Below, piece by piece: positions 12,001 through 26,500 of a stretch of DNA of 64,000 nucleotides; positions within the stretch are counted from its first letter, which is position 1; every line of letters begins with the position of its first letter. The position numbers and the translations under genes were made by a program. The notes under the pieces were generated by a model that was given only the letters and a program-made list of their open reading frames with translations, did no database searches and was not told the DNA's origin. Location: contig JAHEWK010000002.1 of assembly GCA_020740775.1 (NCBI GenBank), positions 2,604,001-2,668,000 of the forward strand, in the 5' to 3' direction. The DNA comes from Ilyonectria destructans. Taxonomy: Eukaryota; Ascomycota; Sordariomycetes; Hypocreales; Nectriaceae.

Positions 12001-15000
12001 ACCAAAGAGCAATCCCAGTCGCCTTGGGACGCTTAATCTTTCTTCATGAATCGGCAGTACATGATCAATTTGGGGAATCATGATCGTCAAGCACCACCAA
12101 CGCCACCTCCAACCAAGTTGATCCTTTGATGCCACCCCAGCAGCATGGAAAGAAAATTGCTATACAGTCTGTGAACACCAGACCTGCCAGCCTCACACTG
12201 TCCTTTCTGCAGTGTCAGGGGACGTCGTGGACGCCAAGCCTGTCGGTTCCCCCCCTGCTCAGATGGAGATGACCCTGGATGAGATCTCGGCCATTTCATT
12301 CATCTCAGGGACTCTCGGTGGCTGGTACACCGTACTCCGTTTAGACGGAGCACTGCGCGACGGAGGTCCGACTCCCGCGGGTGCTTATCCCACGGAGAGC
12401 CATGGACACGTATCGGGCATACCGCTGTTCGTCCCTCCCGCCAGCGGATCATTTCGTCATCTCCATTGAAGCGCCTCCAGCGGCTGGTCCTCGTGGTTGA
12501 GACGGTCCCGTGCTGTTGTCGAGCAGGTATCGTGTACTACGTGCGAAAGGGTCACGTCCGCTCCTTCAACCGGTCCGGTACGGCATCGGGTCCCATTCCA
12601 CCCCATCCACACCCTTCCACCCACTCACACCAATCGCTTTTTGGTCGCTGGTCGCCTCTGCGGGCAGGGATGCTCACCACGGGTGCGAGTGCGTCATATG
12701 CGCCCCAGAGGGTGGAGATGTTCCCTGCGCTGTCCATGGCACGCCCCCAGCCCTGTTGTCTCACCTCACCCACGCTCGCTCGTCCGCCCTTTTCCCGGGT
12801 GCCTGTTGGATGCTGGAGGATCCTCTTCGACATCACCGCCCACGGCCTAGCTGACACAAGAGAGTGAGAGACACGCACGCCCATTGAGCCACGACGGGAT
12901 CGACACGGGTTCTATATCAACCGCTGCGTTGTGCTCAGACACGCGGCGATTCAAAGTCTTGTCCCCGATGACTGACGACGCCCTCAAAATTTCGCCGCCT
13001 TGGCAGCCGCAGAGATAGTGGTGATTGATTAGTCGGCACCATGACTGTGCTCACCTCGTCTCGAGGAGCGAGTGATGAGGCTGTTACTACGTACGATCCT
13101 AGACCATTGTCAGCAAGAATAACCTGCGTTCCCGAGGTCGCGGTGGAGAACGGGCTCGGGTCCCCCTTTGCGGTACTATTACGTCGGTAACCCGCTTTCG
13201 ATAACACACACAGTGTCATCCAATCCAATCATCGTGACCCCCTGGCAAGCAAGAGGTGGTCTCTCTCACCCCTCTGAGCTTTGGCACGGCCATTTAGGTT
13301 GCGGCCTCGGCCTGCCACTTTCCTGTCGCGACATTCTTGGCAGGATTTGGCTATGACGGTACTTAATAGTCGACCATTCTAGCGCACCTTGGCCGATTAA
13401 GTGCCCGCTGTGTTCGGTGAGGCTTGATGATGATCTACCGATGCGCGGTGAAATCATTTACAGTGCTGACAGGGGTCCGGCCGGGGGAACACAGGGCGCA
13501 GTGGTGCTCGTGTCTGTACTTGGGCATTCACGAAATGCTAAAACGCCGCCTCCTCATGGACGCGTGGACGACAGTTACACCTCGTCAAGACAGATGCAGG
13601 CGTTTTCTGATTCTGTCCAACCGACATTGACATCACTGCCGCACTTGTGGGATGCAGATGAACGTTGTTGTCCAGCTCGAGGTGGTGACGCCACGAATCC
13701 GCGCGGTTTCCCACAGCCTCCATGCAAGGTACCTGACTTGCAACGCTGGGTATGACAGGCGGCCAGAAAGCGGACCGGCAGTACGATCAGTACGAGCAGC
13801 AAGGCGAAGCCCCTCGCTCTCTCGCACAGCACTATGATCAGCAGCCGAGGGGACCATGCGTGGCGCCTGTCAGTGAAGTGCGTGTTGCCAAGACTCATGG
13901 ATAAGTTCGTGATCACAGCATGTCCAATATCATGGTTCCCATCGACAACATGGGCCAGCAACGAGCGACGCTAAAACACTGGGCAACAGCATATCCAAGA
14001 CTTTCTAAATCTGGAGACTTCACAGCAACCTCCAACTAGTCTCGACAGCCCCCACGCTCACTTGATGCATATTCATTCTCCGGCTCTACAACTGGCTCGC
14101 TTCCGGGACGGAACCCACTCACATCGTCACTCCTCTGGTACACGCTGCGGCCTAGACAATCATCCCCGTCGCGCGTGGATGCAGCTTGGCACAGTCCAGG
14201 TCGCCAGGAGGGAAATGAAGGTTCTGTAACCTGCAACATGCAGCTGCAAGCTGCAGTCGCCCCTGTACCCCTCCAGCGCCGCTCGTGACCTCCCGTCGGG
14301 TCTCGGGTTTGGTTGCTGTTTGTTGAGGTTGGTTGCTACAGGAGAGTCGCAGAGCCCACCCTGCCATTGACACGGCGCGTCGTTGTCTACTATGCAGTAA
14401 AGCCCACCGACATGATCCTTTGGTGGTATCCTTACGGGTAGAGTTCCGGAATGTACGCAACAGGCCACCACCCACCACCCACCATCAGATAAGACATGGC
14501 AGCATGTCAGTCATATGTGCAGCAAAAGGAAAATCGTTCGGGAGCTACGACTGGGCAGGGGCAGGGCTCTTTTGGGCATCCCGGGTTCCTGTGGCGTCCT
14601 GGTCCCTAAAAAACCTCGTGGCGCGCCCTCCTTGAGATATCTTGATTGCGTTTCAGCTGCGACACAATCCGGGGCGACAATTCTCATCCATCTGTCCGCG
14701 CACTTGTTTGAAGAAGCTGGGGACTTTATCTGGCTGTATGGGCGAATGGACAGCGAATGATGAAACCAAGGTTTACGAACCACGGCTTTAGCGACTCAGC
14801 TTGCTTCCAAGATCCAACCATCGCGGCCACGTTTTTCGTATAGCGAGGCCAAGGACGCGACAGCTTTAACCAGCACTCACACGGCCATACTAGTTACCGA
14901 CAGGTTTATCTCCCGATATCTAGCCACTGCCGGATCTTGCCCACCCTTCTCGGTCCCGATGCATGGATCCGAGGCTTGGTGCGCTACCAGAACATGGAAG

Positions 15001-18000
15001 AGTCCGGCCGATGGCATCGTGCCACGGCGACATCTGGGCTTGCTCTGGCCCAAGCGCACTCGGGACTTGTGGTTTCATTTTCGTACAAAGTTGGAGGTGG
15101 CGGATACGCATGAGGATATCCACGTCCGGCTTGCCGTCTGCCGGTGGCTCACTATCTCGTGGGCTGAGATGGGAGGGAGGGAGTGTGCATTTGCGACACC
15201 ACTTCTACCATCGGCCTCGCCAGCATCGGCTCTGGCCGCCAGTCCGGTTCTTGTTAGCGCTGGATCTTTTTGACGAAAACTCGTCGTTGCGGTTGATGAC
15301 CGCTATGTTCCTATCACCAGGCCTAGTTGATTGGCGTTGCGGTGTCACGCTTCCCATCTCTTCCCATCCTTGTTCCCAAGGCCCTATATCGCATTGCTGT
15401 ACCAGACGGACGGGTGGACAGCGCAGCAACTCCCCTCTCGCCGTCGGCAACGCGGCGTCCAAGACACCACGAATGCAGAGCTGCTCCATCAGGTGATTGG
15501 CACTCCCCCTCCCCTCCCCTTCCTCCTTGGACTACTGCAGGCTACAAACAGCCCGAATCACCATGGCCATGCCCTTCACCCTCTTCACAGAGCATCCCGC
15601 CCACGCTGCAAAGCCGCGATGATGCACAGGTCTCGCACAGGTCTCCCCCAGGCCTTGGCGAACCCTGTCCTGTCCTGTCCTGTCCTGTCCTGTCCTGGCC
15701 GCGGCGACGGGGATTCCCAATCCAAAGGCCCAGACCCGCTTAGCCCGCTTACAGCGAGTGCGGGACCCCTCATCTCTGTGATAGCGTGGGTGTGCAAACC
15801 CACGGGTTACCGATGGGACGGCGGGATGGCGCTTGCTTGGGCGACAGAGGGCGAGAAAATGCCTCACCTCAATGCACGCTTCGCACGGCTGTCCGCGGAT
15901 ACCTACTCCACGAGGCAGGCAGAGGCGCAGAGCGCATTCGATCCATCCAATGCCCGTCCAATCTCCGTCCAATGCTCTGGCTTCTCCAGCCCTCAGACGG
16001 AGTCAATCCCCGTCACCGTCCTGGCAAGCGCCGCCGGCTTTGGGTCCCTGGTCGGGACGCTGGTCGGGATGGGCCATCGTGGCGTCATTTGTCTCGGCAT
16101 GTTTCCCGTTGTTCACGACTCACGATGCGACTGCGTATCCACGTTTCCTGACTGTGTCCTGGGCCGGCCTCCGGTCCTTTGCCAGAGCGTGTACCGTGCT
16201 GTACCTCTGTGGTCCGTCATGACGGAGGGGCTTGGAATAGAGTGTGGTGGGGTTACGGTTACAGTTCAACTACTCGTTGGGTCGGGTTTACTTCTCGTCT
16301 TTATCTGGCAAGTAAACCTCTGGGGACGCCGACGACTAGCACATGTATGTCATGCGTTTGTCCTCGGCCGTCGGTGAAGGAGAGTAGCCAAGAGTAGGCA
16401 AAGACTGGGCCAAGGTAACCTTTCGGTCAAGGCTAATGATATCGTCAACGACTCTCCTTGGAGGACCTTATCCTCCAGACAGCAAGCCGCAAAGTCAATC
16501 AAGCCTCTTGAGATCCACGGGGGGGCGGGATTGGACGATACACGAACACCTGCCTTCATCGTCACAGTGGCAATGTGACATACTTCAGCTCTACCTGCCC
16601 ATTGACTCCTTCCATGCATCCATTCTCCACGATTGCCACAGTCGCCCAACCCCTCATCTTGACGACGCTCAATTCGCGTTCGCTTGGCCTCTTGTTGGTG
16701 TAGCACATCACCTCACACCCATTGTCTGCAGAAGAATTCTCGCCCACCCCCGCTCGTCGTCGGCTTGGCCGTGACGAAAATCTGCAAGCTTGTCCAACAA
16801 GCTTATTTCGGGTCGTAGCTTGGCAGTCCAGGCCAAGCATCGAGTGTTGCCATGGCGCGTACAAGCAGAAAAACAAGCTCCGCACGCAGCGACATGCAGA
16901 GCAAGCGAGCACTGTGCACATGGCCCGGAATCAAGCATTTCTGGTCCATACTCGTAATGGCCAGGTCTGGGCCAATGTTTAGCGGGGGTTGGTAGGAAAA
17001 GAGGGGGTTGCTTGTCGGCTTTGCATGGCCAAGAGATATGCCATGTAGCCGTCGTGGTGGTGGTGTTGTCGAGAGCATTGGCCCTCTCGCCCCGCTACCC
17101 CGTGTCTTGGCAGAGGAAACAATTGCAGATGAAAACAGCATCAGAGGAGGCCTAAGAATTTTCAGGACTGAGAATACTCCACCGGTAGGGGCAACATTGT
17201 GGGTTACGGTGCGTAGCTTGGCTCACAAGAACGCAAATTTGACATGACTCTATGAGACAGTTGTCGATAAACCCCCGCACGTACTGTTAACATGCCTCTG
17301 TTTGACACATATAGCCCTGGCATCGACACCGGTGCAAGCGGTCAGTGCTTCCCTTGGCGACGTTTTGTTGGGACTGACGGCAAAGGGTGTTGCCACTCGT
17401 CCGTCGCTGAGAACCGAGGATATCCAGAGCTGGATGCAGCAACCCGCTGGTCTGTGCCTTGAGCCAGCATAATGCGAGATTCCCCGGCTTTGTAGAAACC
17501 TGGGGCCCCATGGGGGAGAGGTCATCTCATGTATCCTGTCAAACTAGGAAATGAGAGAGGCAGGCAAGTAAGCCCGGGACGTCATTCTCGACTGATGTCA
17601 TGCTCAGCTCGGGTCTGACTCCCATGTTAGGCTGCACCCCAGGTTCAAGATGAACAGTTAGTAGCCAGTCCCGGGGCCTAGATGCTCCTGTTGTTTCCGA
17701 TATCTTGAAACAAGTGCGTAGAGTCCCAGCATGTGGAGAAATGCAAGATGGGACACGCGTACGATCTGAGCAGGGAGTAACAGCGAATGAGTTTATTGAT
17801 GCTGGTCCCCGAGTGACATGGTATTACTCCATCTCCCCGAGTAGTCAACGCACTCCGGCATCTTTGAGGAAGAGTGCAAGCAGCCATATGCCATCTGACA
17901 CCAACGATCCGGCCCGGACCTCTGAAGTCATCGGATCTGCCATGGCTCCGACTCTCAAAACGCGAGCGTGTGCATCGGTATGTCTCCCGAGAACACCATG

Positions 18001-19300
18001 GTCACTTCTTGGATCCCCAAGACGTGGGCTGCCGTTCTGTCGCGAGTCTCGGTTACACCAGTCGACGGACATGGGAGTGGCATGCCTCCATACGGCAGAG
18101 GGACATAATCATGAATTGTCCTGATATGGCATCCGGTCTCAACTTCAACTTCATTTTGAAGATCGCAGGTCAACTACCGCCGTTGCCAGGACAGGGTCCG
18201 TCCAAACCCCTCCCAGGTAGTCTCGTACCGGATATCTTCCCGGGCACTAATCCTATGGCTTCTCCAAAACTCGCACCTCTCCAACTACAAATGACTTAGC
18301 TCTTAATCGCTCCCTTTTTACGTAACAACGGTCATGTGGGTGGTATAGTAGTTCAATAATCTCGGGTTTCTTAGGGATGCACTTATTGACACCAATAAGC
18401 CTAGTTACGTGCCGTGTGACTACCGTTAAGCTGGTATGGGCAGACACGGCGGTAAGTTTTGAGGATATCGAGCCGGCCCACGTACTCCTGCCCTAGAATG
18501 GTATCAAGCATCCATTTTATGCTCCAGACAATGCCAGCTCTAGACTGCGAGGGCGAGTCGTCTTTGACTGTCTATGAATGCGCTCTCCTCTAGATGAGCT
18601 TCCTCCATCTTCGGTGCTATCATAGTTGCCATGGAGGATAGGAGATGTCACATATACCTAATTCATCCGCCAACAATCTGCTTTCAGAAGAGGGGATCAT
18701 CGTGCCACTCGCAAAACACCCAGTCATCAATGTTCAGAGTAGCACGTGCATGTGCAATGCTAACAGTTAGAGTCAGAGAGTTTCGTTGTCGATAATCCTG
18801 GTAAGATATCTCCCGCAAAATAGGCACTGGTTCTCTCAAGTATTGTTGTTGTTTGGTAGGCGCTATCCTAACTCTGCCATAACTAATTTATAGGCCTGTC
18901 CAACTCCCATGTACCAGTTTGGGATAGGAAACCTCATTTAGCTAGGAGAAGCTGTAGGATAGAAAGGTTCCGGCAATATTGCACTGCTAGCCTCACGGCC
19001 TTGAGTTGCCTCGCGCAGTCTAAGCTTCCATCTACTGCACTAGCCTTGGCCAGGATGGCATCCTATTTTTTGCGTAGTGGAATCGTCACAGAGTCGCAAA
19101 GCAATACCCAAAGACACCATTAGGGCACATAGTGGCCAGGTCCGAAACCTCTTTTCCTTTAGTCATATAAGTGTTCAGGATACCTAAGAAAAGATGCATT
19201 ACCCTTCGCTGATGAATGCGTCTAGACTGTGATGATGTTTTCCGTTGCTGGTCTAGGGTACTAAAACTCCAGAGTGGAAGAACACGGCGACGAATGTAAG
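9001..19300. other. Gene desert of about 10 kb
   Basis: I found no supported protein-coding gene, tRNA or rRNA over this span. Open frames up to 348 codons exist (for example 15331-16377 plus) but have low-complexity, frame-ambiguous sequence typical of GC-rich non-coding DNA. The only simple repeat worth naming is a TCCTG pentanucleotide array at about 15664-15697. From about 17.5 kb on the composition becomes less GC-rich. The region separates two divergently oriented genes (kinase minus, giant DUF protein plus). Confidence 0.5.
15664..15697. repeat. CCTGT pentanucleotide microsatellite
   Basis: Nearly seven perfect tandem copies of CCTGT lie in the gene desert. It is a simple repeat, probably length-polymorphic between strains. 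Confidence 0.9.
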
Positions 19301-19335
19301 AAAGACATTGAACCAAGTGGCAAAAATATTCAATC

Positions 19336-19362
19336 ATGTGGCTTATATGGCTTATATGGCTT
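19336..19362 (+). repeat. Three tandem copies of a 9-bp unit
   Basis: ATGTGGCTT is followed by two perfect copies of ATATGGCTT. The short array lies at the outer end of the T-rich tail described next and may mark the end of that element. Confidence 0.8.
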
Positions 19363-19367
19363 CCCAG

Positions 19368-19665
19368 TCTTCTTTCTTCATCTCTCTTTTTTTTTTATCT
19401 TTTTTCCTCGGTCTTTTCTTTTTTTTTTTTCTTCTTAGTATTCTTTTCTTTATTTTTTTCTATATCTTTTCTTTCTTGGCCTTGATCTTTGATCCTTTTC
19501 TTAGTTTTCTTTTCTTCTTCTTCTTCTTCTTCTTGATTTTTTCTTGTATTTTGTTTCTTGATCTTTTTTCTATGACTGGGAATCGAACTGGATGGGCCAG
19601 ATGACCAACGTATCTGGTAAGTAGATTGACCACTGCGTTAGATTCAATCCTCCACATGTTCCTGG
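19368..19665 (-). mobile_element. SINE-like tRNA-derived element, copy 1 (with long A-rich tail)
   Basis: Read on the minus strand, an A-box-like TAACGCAGTGGTC is followed by a B-box-like AGTTCGATTCC about 50 nt later. Next come TCATAGAAAAAAG and an A-rich tail of roughly 190 nt, including a GAA run. The T-arm stem is not complementary, so this is not a functional tRNA gene. A second copy at 30545-30660 aligns with it over about 110 nt, including sequence upstream of the tRNA-like part (AACATGT then GAGG, and a TAATGG-type block). The layout of a pol III promoter followed by an A-rich tail is that of a SINE. Target-site duplications are not obvious. Confidence 0.5.
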
Positions 19666-19699
19666 GGGGGTTAATGGTTATTCTACTTAAAAGGGCAGT

Positions 19700-20552
19700 C
19701 CGGTTTGCTCTATGGAAGGGGTGGAAGCGGGTGGAAGGTGAAGCTACCTTGAAGGCATCGGCGGCTGCGGACCCGGAGGGCGGGGATGAAGTCAGAGGCG
19801 AGGCACCTTGTCGTTCCATGTATCAGCTACTAAGTAAACTTTAGCTCAAGTCAGAGGTCGTTTTCTTTCTTTCATCACAATCCTAGATCCGAGTTGTTTT
19901 CTCCTTGAGAGGCAGGCACGTAATCAACAACTGGGCCACCAAACATCGCCGATAGCAAATGATGCAAAACCTCATCATTTAAGCAACCCGAAAATAGGCA
20001 AACTCCGAGCTAGCGGTGTTTGATCAGTCATATTATTATCCTAAGGCTGGACGCGACAAGTTACGCCAGGCTACACAGCAGGACGCAGTACACGTATTTC
20101 GTTGCTCTAAATACCAGGTTCTTCACGCCGAGTTGCTGCCTCCGAAATACGACTAGCCCTTTTATTATCAATGAATGCCGGGGCCCAGCAGCCAGTTATT
20201 CCAATAGTAAGTACCTACGAAACCCAGAGTTTGATATTGTTGACGTCGGAGGCCCCGATCCTCGCCACCGGCGTGATTCGCAAGACGCAACGGAAAGGTG
20301 CAAACATATATGCGGAGTATCCCTTCAGTTTGCCCAATCCATATCATATATCACAAACAAGGTTGTTTGTCAATGATCGGATGCTGTAATGTTGTCCTGC
20401 GGTTGACTGCTTTGTTTGCCTGGGCTCCTTGTCTACTTAAGACACCATTTCACGATTATCTGACTTCCCTAACCTTCTCCAGATCTACCGTCTGACTTCT
20501 ATTACGAAAAACACTGGGTTTTACTATCGAGTGTCGTCCTCAAGTGCCAGCC
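19700..20552. other. Upstream region of the giant DUF gene
   Basis: No gene is supported. The last 150 bases contain CT-rich stretches before the ATG at 20553 and probably include promoter and 5' UTR. A plus-strand frame around 20171-20389 is open but motif-free. Confidence 0.45.
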
Positions 20553-23500
20553 ATGGCGACCAACACTGAGGGCGGCGCTGATGGCGCCCAAGCGCCGAAG
20601 TTAGCGAAGAAGAATCTCAACTATTTATTTCACCACATTTTCCTACCCCCAAAGCTTCCAGGCGGACAAGATAGCTCTGGAGAGAAAGACGAATCCTTGA
20701 TTGACTTCGTTCTGGATTCTCTACGGCTGTTCCGCTTCCAAGCACATCCAGATCACACCGCCGCTGTCAAAGCCGCCATTTGCATGGCCGAGAACATGAA
20801 GGACGCGAGGGATGCTCTTGGAATGTTACGAGAATCCCGTACTCAGAGTGTCTTGAACCAAATTTCCTCCAACGGTATAGCCATTTTTGTTATCTTGTTG
20901 GTCTGATCGCAGATACTAACAGACCATTATCCTAGAAGCTCTTGCATCGTTTCACATCACTGCCCAGAACGCGGGAGTCGTTATTCACAAGGCGGCCACT
21001 TCGGTCATTCTCGAAGTCTTTGAACTGTCTCCGACAAATTCTTCCGTCCAAAATACTCGCGGCCGTCTGCAACGTCAATTCCCAGCATCGGCAATCGCTG
21101 TACCGAGCGACCTCTTCGACAACGAGGATTTCCGGTCGGTATTGGGGAAGACTCTGGTCAAGATGAGCCAACAACCGGTTGAGGAAATGCAGCCCAAAGT
21201 TCAGAAGGCCAAAGAGATTCACAATGAAGAACGAGATACAATTGACCCGCGACTGGTAACCGAGTTACTCGTCAGCTTCCTTCGAGGATGTGGCGAGCAA
21301 GTCAATGTTCATGGTATCTGCAAGAATACTCGCGAGGATGTCATGTGGAATCAAAGCAAACTTCCTTGGAGACGATCTCCGGTGTGGCTCCTCCTTCGTG
21401 TCTCCTTGCAACTTACCATGAATCGCGTTGCCACTGATTCCGGGGATGCTTACAAGTCGTTCATGGTGTTCTTTCTATCACGCATACTCGAAGCCAGTGT
21501 ACAACAATCGCCCGGTCATGTTCTGCACACAATGAGAACAAAAATCTCAAGGCGTCTACTGAAACTGGAGAATCCGAAGGAGGGCGCTTGGCTTGGGATG
21601 GTTCGAGACACGCTGTCTCGAACCTCACATTGGCTCGAAGACCAGTGGCAGCGACTTTGCGTGGACTTGCAGCCGCCGCTTGATTTGACGGCCGTCTCGA
21701 GGCTAAAAATGGATGAAGATGTGTTCTTTGACATTTGCAATATGGACCAATTCATCTCATCCATACTGCACCACGATAACACCGACCAGCTGTCACTCTC
21801 AGGCCCAACTTCACAGCTCCAGGTCTTCAGCGCTCTCTCTCTACCTCAAATTTCTAGTATCAAACAAGATTACCTGCCCTTTCACCTTGATATGGTTGAG
21901 TCTTGGGTGGCGGCAAACTTGGAAAGCTGGGTAGAGAGACATGTCCGCGATGAGACGGCTTGCTTGGAGCTGAGCCGTTTAATCCGGAACTATCATGCCA
22001 GCGCTATTTCTTGGTATGCAAACCGTCCCGAGGGTGCTTCGCGTATGCATTTGGTCATTTTAGAGCTCTGGATTGCTGCGGACAAAGCTGCCCTCCACGC
22101 CTTCCCTATACTGCAGCACTATGAGCCTGAAATTCCATTCGAGGTGTATCAAGCCTTATTACTTGGCCTTCAAGGAGACATGGCAAGGCTCGCCCGCACC
22201 GAAGCATACCTCCATCAGCGCCAAAAGTTCGCAGAGGCACAGAAAAGACCTTCGGTTTTCAGCTCTTTTGGTCATCCGGATTCTTTACCAGTCCGATACT
22301 TCTCGGAATCAATGGAACAGCAAGCCTTGAAGAAAAAGATCGAGCGACAAGCGACTGCAGAGAGGGAGGCCAAGCGTCAAGAGTTCAGAAACCTCAAAGC
22401 ACAGTATAATCGTCTAATGCGACTCAGCGCAGAGACTGCGTGTGTGATGATAGAGGATGTGGATGCAGATGGCCTGCAATGTAATGTCCACGACCACAAC
22501 TGCACCAGCTGTCGGTATAAGGCGAAAGCGAACAGTCTGTGCATCAATATCCATGAGTGGCCACTATCGAGCAATGACTTGGAAGCTAAAACTACGGTTT
22601 TTGAGCTATCACTCCCTCCCGATTTTGCAGAATGGCGAGATCTAACGGTCTATCTCATCGATGACGTGCTTCGAAGCGAACGCCCGTCATTCTCTTCCCC
22701 ACATGATCGTTATCCCTTGCAAACGGACCAAGGGCTCTCCAAGTATCACCAACATTCAAACAAACGGCGTATTCATCTTCTATCAGCAACTAAGCCGAAC
22801 GTGGTCACGCACCGGCGGGACAAACCGATCAGCTATTCCTCCGAGTCGGATGTTTGTGTCAACAATGGCCTTCAGTTCAAGTACTTCGACGATAAAAGAG
22901 ACGTATTCGTTACGAGACTCTCTCCATCACTCGCTCTGTCCGAACTCTGTAAATTCCAACTCTCTGGGCGTTCGGATGCGCTGAAATGTTTCCTGGTACG
23001 CAACCACGTTTGCCCGGATGGAGAGAGTCCGAACCAAGTCATTGCGAGCCAGTCCTCATGCCCCGACCATCTGTCCTTGGGAGAGTACAAAGCTTTGGCG
23101 TCCTCAGCATTCGGACATCGGATAGTTTGGAAGAGCATTCTTACGCAACTGGCCATGCCCAGCGTTGACTTCAACAAAACCGAGACCGCTACATTCATGC
23201 TCCAGTTGAGTCTCCAAGCCGGCCCAAACTCTGCCGAAGACATCAACCGAAGCACACATGCAATTCTCTCGGACACTGAATTTGGACACTCGATGCTTAC
23301 CTGCCTTCGAACTTCTGTGTCACACATCCAAGAAAATTGGGAGTCTTACGTTGCTCTTTGGACGTTCTCGTCTCTTGCAGCTCGTCTCTTGTCAATGACC
23401 ACCCAGGATCTCAAGCCACAATACCTCCAGCTTCTCAAGTATTGTAGAGAGGTCTCTTACCAATGGATATCCCAGTTGCGTGACAGAATTCGCAACACGA

Positions 23501-26500
23501 CGGATAGCAACCAGAGGGCGGAATTTCTCCGGGTTCTGGTCGATGTTTCTCTTGTCTGTGCCGATTCCTTCAATCTAGATCAACGACATCTCGAGGAAGT
23601 GTTATCTGAACCGCAGCAGGCATCGATTCTTGTTGAAGTCTCCATCATCATCCAGAACAATGCGAATCTCGGGAACCTGGAAAAGGGAGTCCTGCAAACC
23701 ACTACGCGGGGTAGGTGGCAGCACACGTTGCATCGTTCTTGTTTATTCCTGACAGAAGACGTTATTTCCAATGGAAATGCCTGTCTTGACCTGGCTGTCA
23801 CTAGATGTTGGCCGCCCTTTAATTCAGGGGGCGGCTGGCGCTTGGCGCCTTCAAATTGGTATTGGTTCGAGACTATTTTCGCACAGCTCGAAGTCCGTCT
23901 CAACATTCTCACGGGAGAGTTGCTTGTGAATGGATTGCCTCTATCGCGTCTGCCCTGGAGCTATTCTACTCATCCTCACTACCAGCGACTATTCGAACGA
24001 CTTGCCTTGGATGTTATGCCAAGTCCCCTTCATGGCATGCATTTCTCCAGCACGGAGACTTTCGTTGGGCATAAGGTTCACTTCGCCATGCAGCCAGCTC
24101 CTTGGGATAGCTCCTATCACAATCTGTTGATACGCCTGGAAAAGGATGGAGTATTTCACGATCTTATCCCTCATCAAGTTCTTGATGGGAGACTACCGAA
24201 CTCACTCGTGGAAGACTTCGTCCATTGGTATCATCATGACACCAACACGATCGAGTTTCGTCCACTTGGTAGTCCCTGGAGGACCGACTCTGCAAACTGG
24301 TGCCTCGGGAGTGATGGCACAAGGTGGAAGCTCACCCAAGGCGACCACATATCGTTGATAGCTCCAACAAGCAACTCCGGTCGGCTCATTGGATCAATTT
24401 TCGCTGCGCTTGAATCCCCGCTGCGCCTCCATATGCTGTTCAACGAGAAACAGGACTCGCTGGAGATTAGACTGCACCACCTTCAGCTCAACTTTGACTT
24501 GAGATCTGGAGATACGGCTATAAGGTCCCGACAGTTCCGAGACATGCAAATCGATGCGGACCAATCTATCGGAACCTTGGTCGGCTTCAAGAGCAAGTTG
24601 GTTCTGCGAAATGGCCAGGATTCACAAGTCCGAGTGACACTCATCCCGGAGGGGACTCTTGAGTATCGTAAAGCGTGTCGCGACGGCTTCGACGACCATG
24701 TGGAAGTGTCCGTGATTTGCGATACCGCCAGTCAGGTGCATTCATATTCAATTGACAACCAACTTGACCGGCTTGTTGATAACGATACGATACAAAGCAA
24801 ACTGTACCTCGCTTACCTTCATGGGATCACATCCTATTGCCTCCCGGACCCTTTGCTTGGCCGGACAGGAACCGAACAAGCGCTATCAATTCTTGGCTCC
24901 GCCTCAGTGAGTTCAGTGGCTTGTTTGGACCAGAATAACATGCAGTTGTTGGATAAAATCGCTCACTTATCTCCCGGGAGGTCATTTTATCCTCCTTATG
25001 AAAGGGTGATGCAGGTTGTTGAATGGTCATCTCACTTGACCTTTCTGACGCAAGATGACCGATTCTACAAGGTTGTATCTAATATTCTTGAGAAGACACG
25101 TACAATCGAGTTTCTGTATCCTAGCAGTTCGATCGAGGCAGATGATTTGACTCATGTGGATATGCACCTTGTCACGAGGCAGATTATTCGAAGCGCCAGC
25201 CGCCACGTATCGGGATTTGGTGCTGAAGATTTTACTCTCAAGTACGACGGAGAGTATGAATCAAGAGATTGTGGTCACCCATCTGCTCGAGCCGCTCGTG
25301 CAAGCAAAACCGCTTATATGATCTATCACCACCATCAATTTCTTCTGAAGACGCCCCCTCCCGATCTTGCCAGCCATTTATACCAGCTTCTCTCCGCCAC
25401 ATGGAAGACGCAGTCATTCAGGGTACCACCGACACCGCGAGAGATGGAATATGACTCAAAGTGGCTTCAGGGACTATCTACCTTTCTCTCGAAAGACTGG
25501 TGCCGTTTACACTTTGCCTTTCAAACAAACAGACAGTGGCTCAACAAGTTTCAGTTAATGATTTGGCTCGCAACGATGTCGTATGCCACCGACCACGTTC
25601 CCCAGGTCACGCAGGCTCTACTGGCTCTGTCTTTTTCGTCCAGTGTTTCGGCGGTTTCTTTGCCCAGCGGCCATTCTTTCGACTTGCTCCGAGGCTACCA
25701 GGCCCAGTCAGAAGAACTTAGCGGCCCAATCCGTCAGGCGTCAAATTCTTTTCAGCAGTCTCCCGAGGCGGCTCTGCCCCGGTTATCTTATGAATCTGAA
25801 AAATCAGCAAAATCTCGACGAAAGCGTCAACACAAGGCCAAGAAAAAAAGCGAAGTTCAAAGGTTCTGTGACCAACTCATGCAACAGTGGCCATGCTCCA
25901 CGCCTCAACAACCAACCGGGTCTCAGATGGGTATCTACATTAATGGTGTGGCTGCCATGAAGAAGATCCGACCTATGTGGAGCACTTGGCATGGAAATCT
26001 GCTCTTCAAAGAATACATTGAGAAATTTGTCGACGCTTTGAAAACGATACCAATAGACACTCTCGCTATCCCTTCTTTCCCAAGTCGAGCTACGTTGCCG
26101 CCAATCACTCGACTACCTGGCTTTGTATCGATCAACATCCTCTTCAACAACCCTGCACCTTCAACGACGCCGGTTCTCCATCATCTACCGAGTACACTGA
26201 TTGAAATTTCGACTGCTCGTACCGGTTCGCATAAATTGCTCGATGTCCTCGACTTACTAGATCTCAGTGCCAAATTCGACAACGAACGCCAGTATCTTGC
26301 AGAGCTCCGCAGTAGCCTTTCACAGCTTCGGGATGCTCCCACTCTTGGTCAAGTTGCTAATCGGGATACCTTGTTTCAATGGTACTTGGAGCAATGTGAA
26401 ATCCATGCCAAATCCGTGTACCAGTCGCTGTCGCAAGCCATCGGTGCTGTTTCGGGAGAGCCAAGGCAGTCGCCAGCTTCTTCGAACCCGAAAGCCGTGA

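Noticed and set aside
15331..16377. Plus-strand frame of 348 codons in the gene desert
   Set aside because: The translation is a Pro/Ser/Arg mixture without motifs. Other frames are open in parallel, and it crosses the TCCTG microsatellite. It looks like a chance frame in GC-rich DNA.
19086..19337. Minus-strand frame of 83 codons with some hydrophobic residues
   Set aside because: No start context, no domain, and it abuts the repeat tail; considered chance.
19571..19650. Functional tRNA gene on the minus strand
   Set aside because: A- and B-box-like sequences are present, but the T-arm and acceptor stems do not pair and the anticodon loop lacks U33. The SINE-like interpretation fits better.
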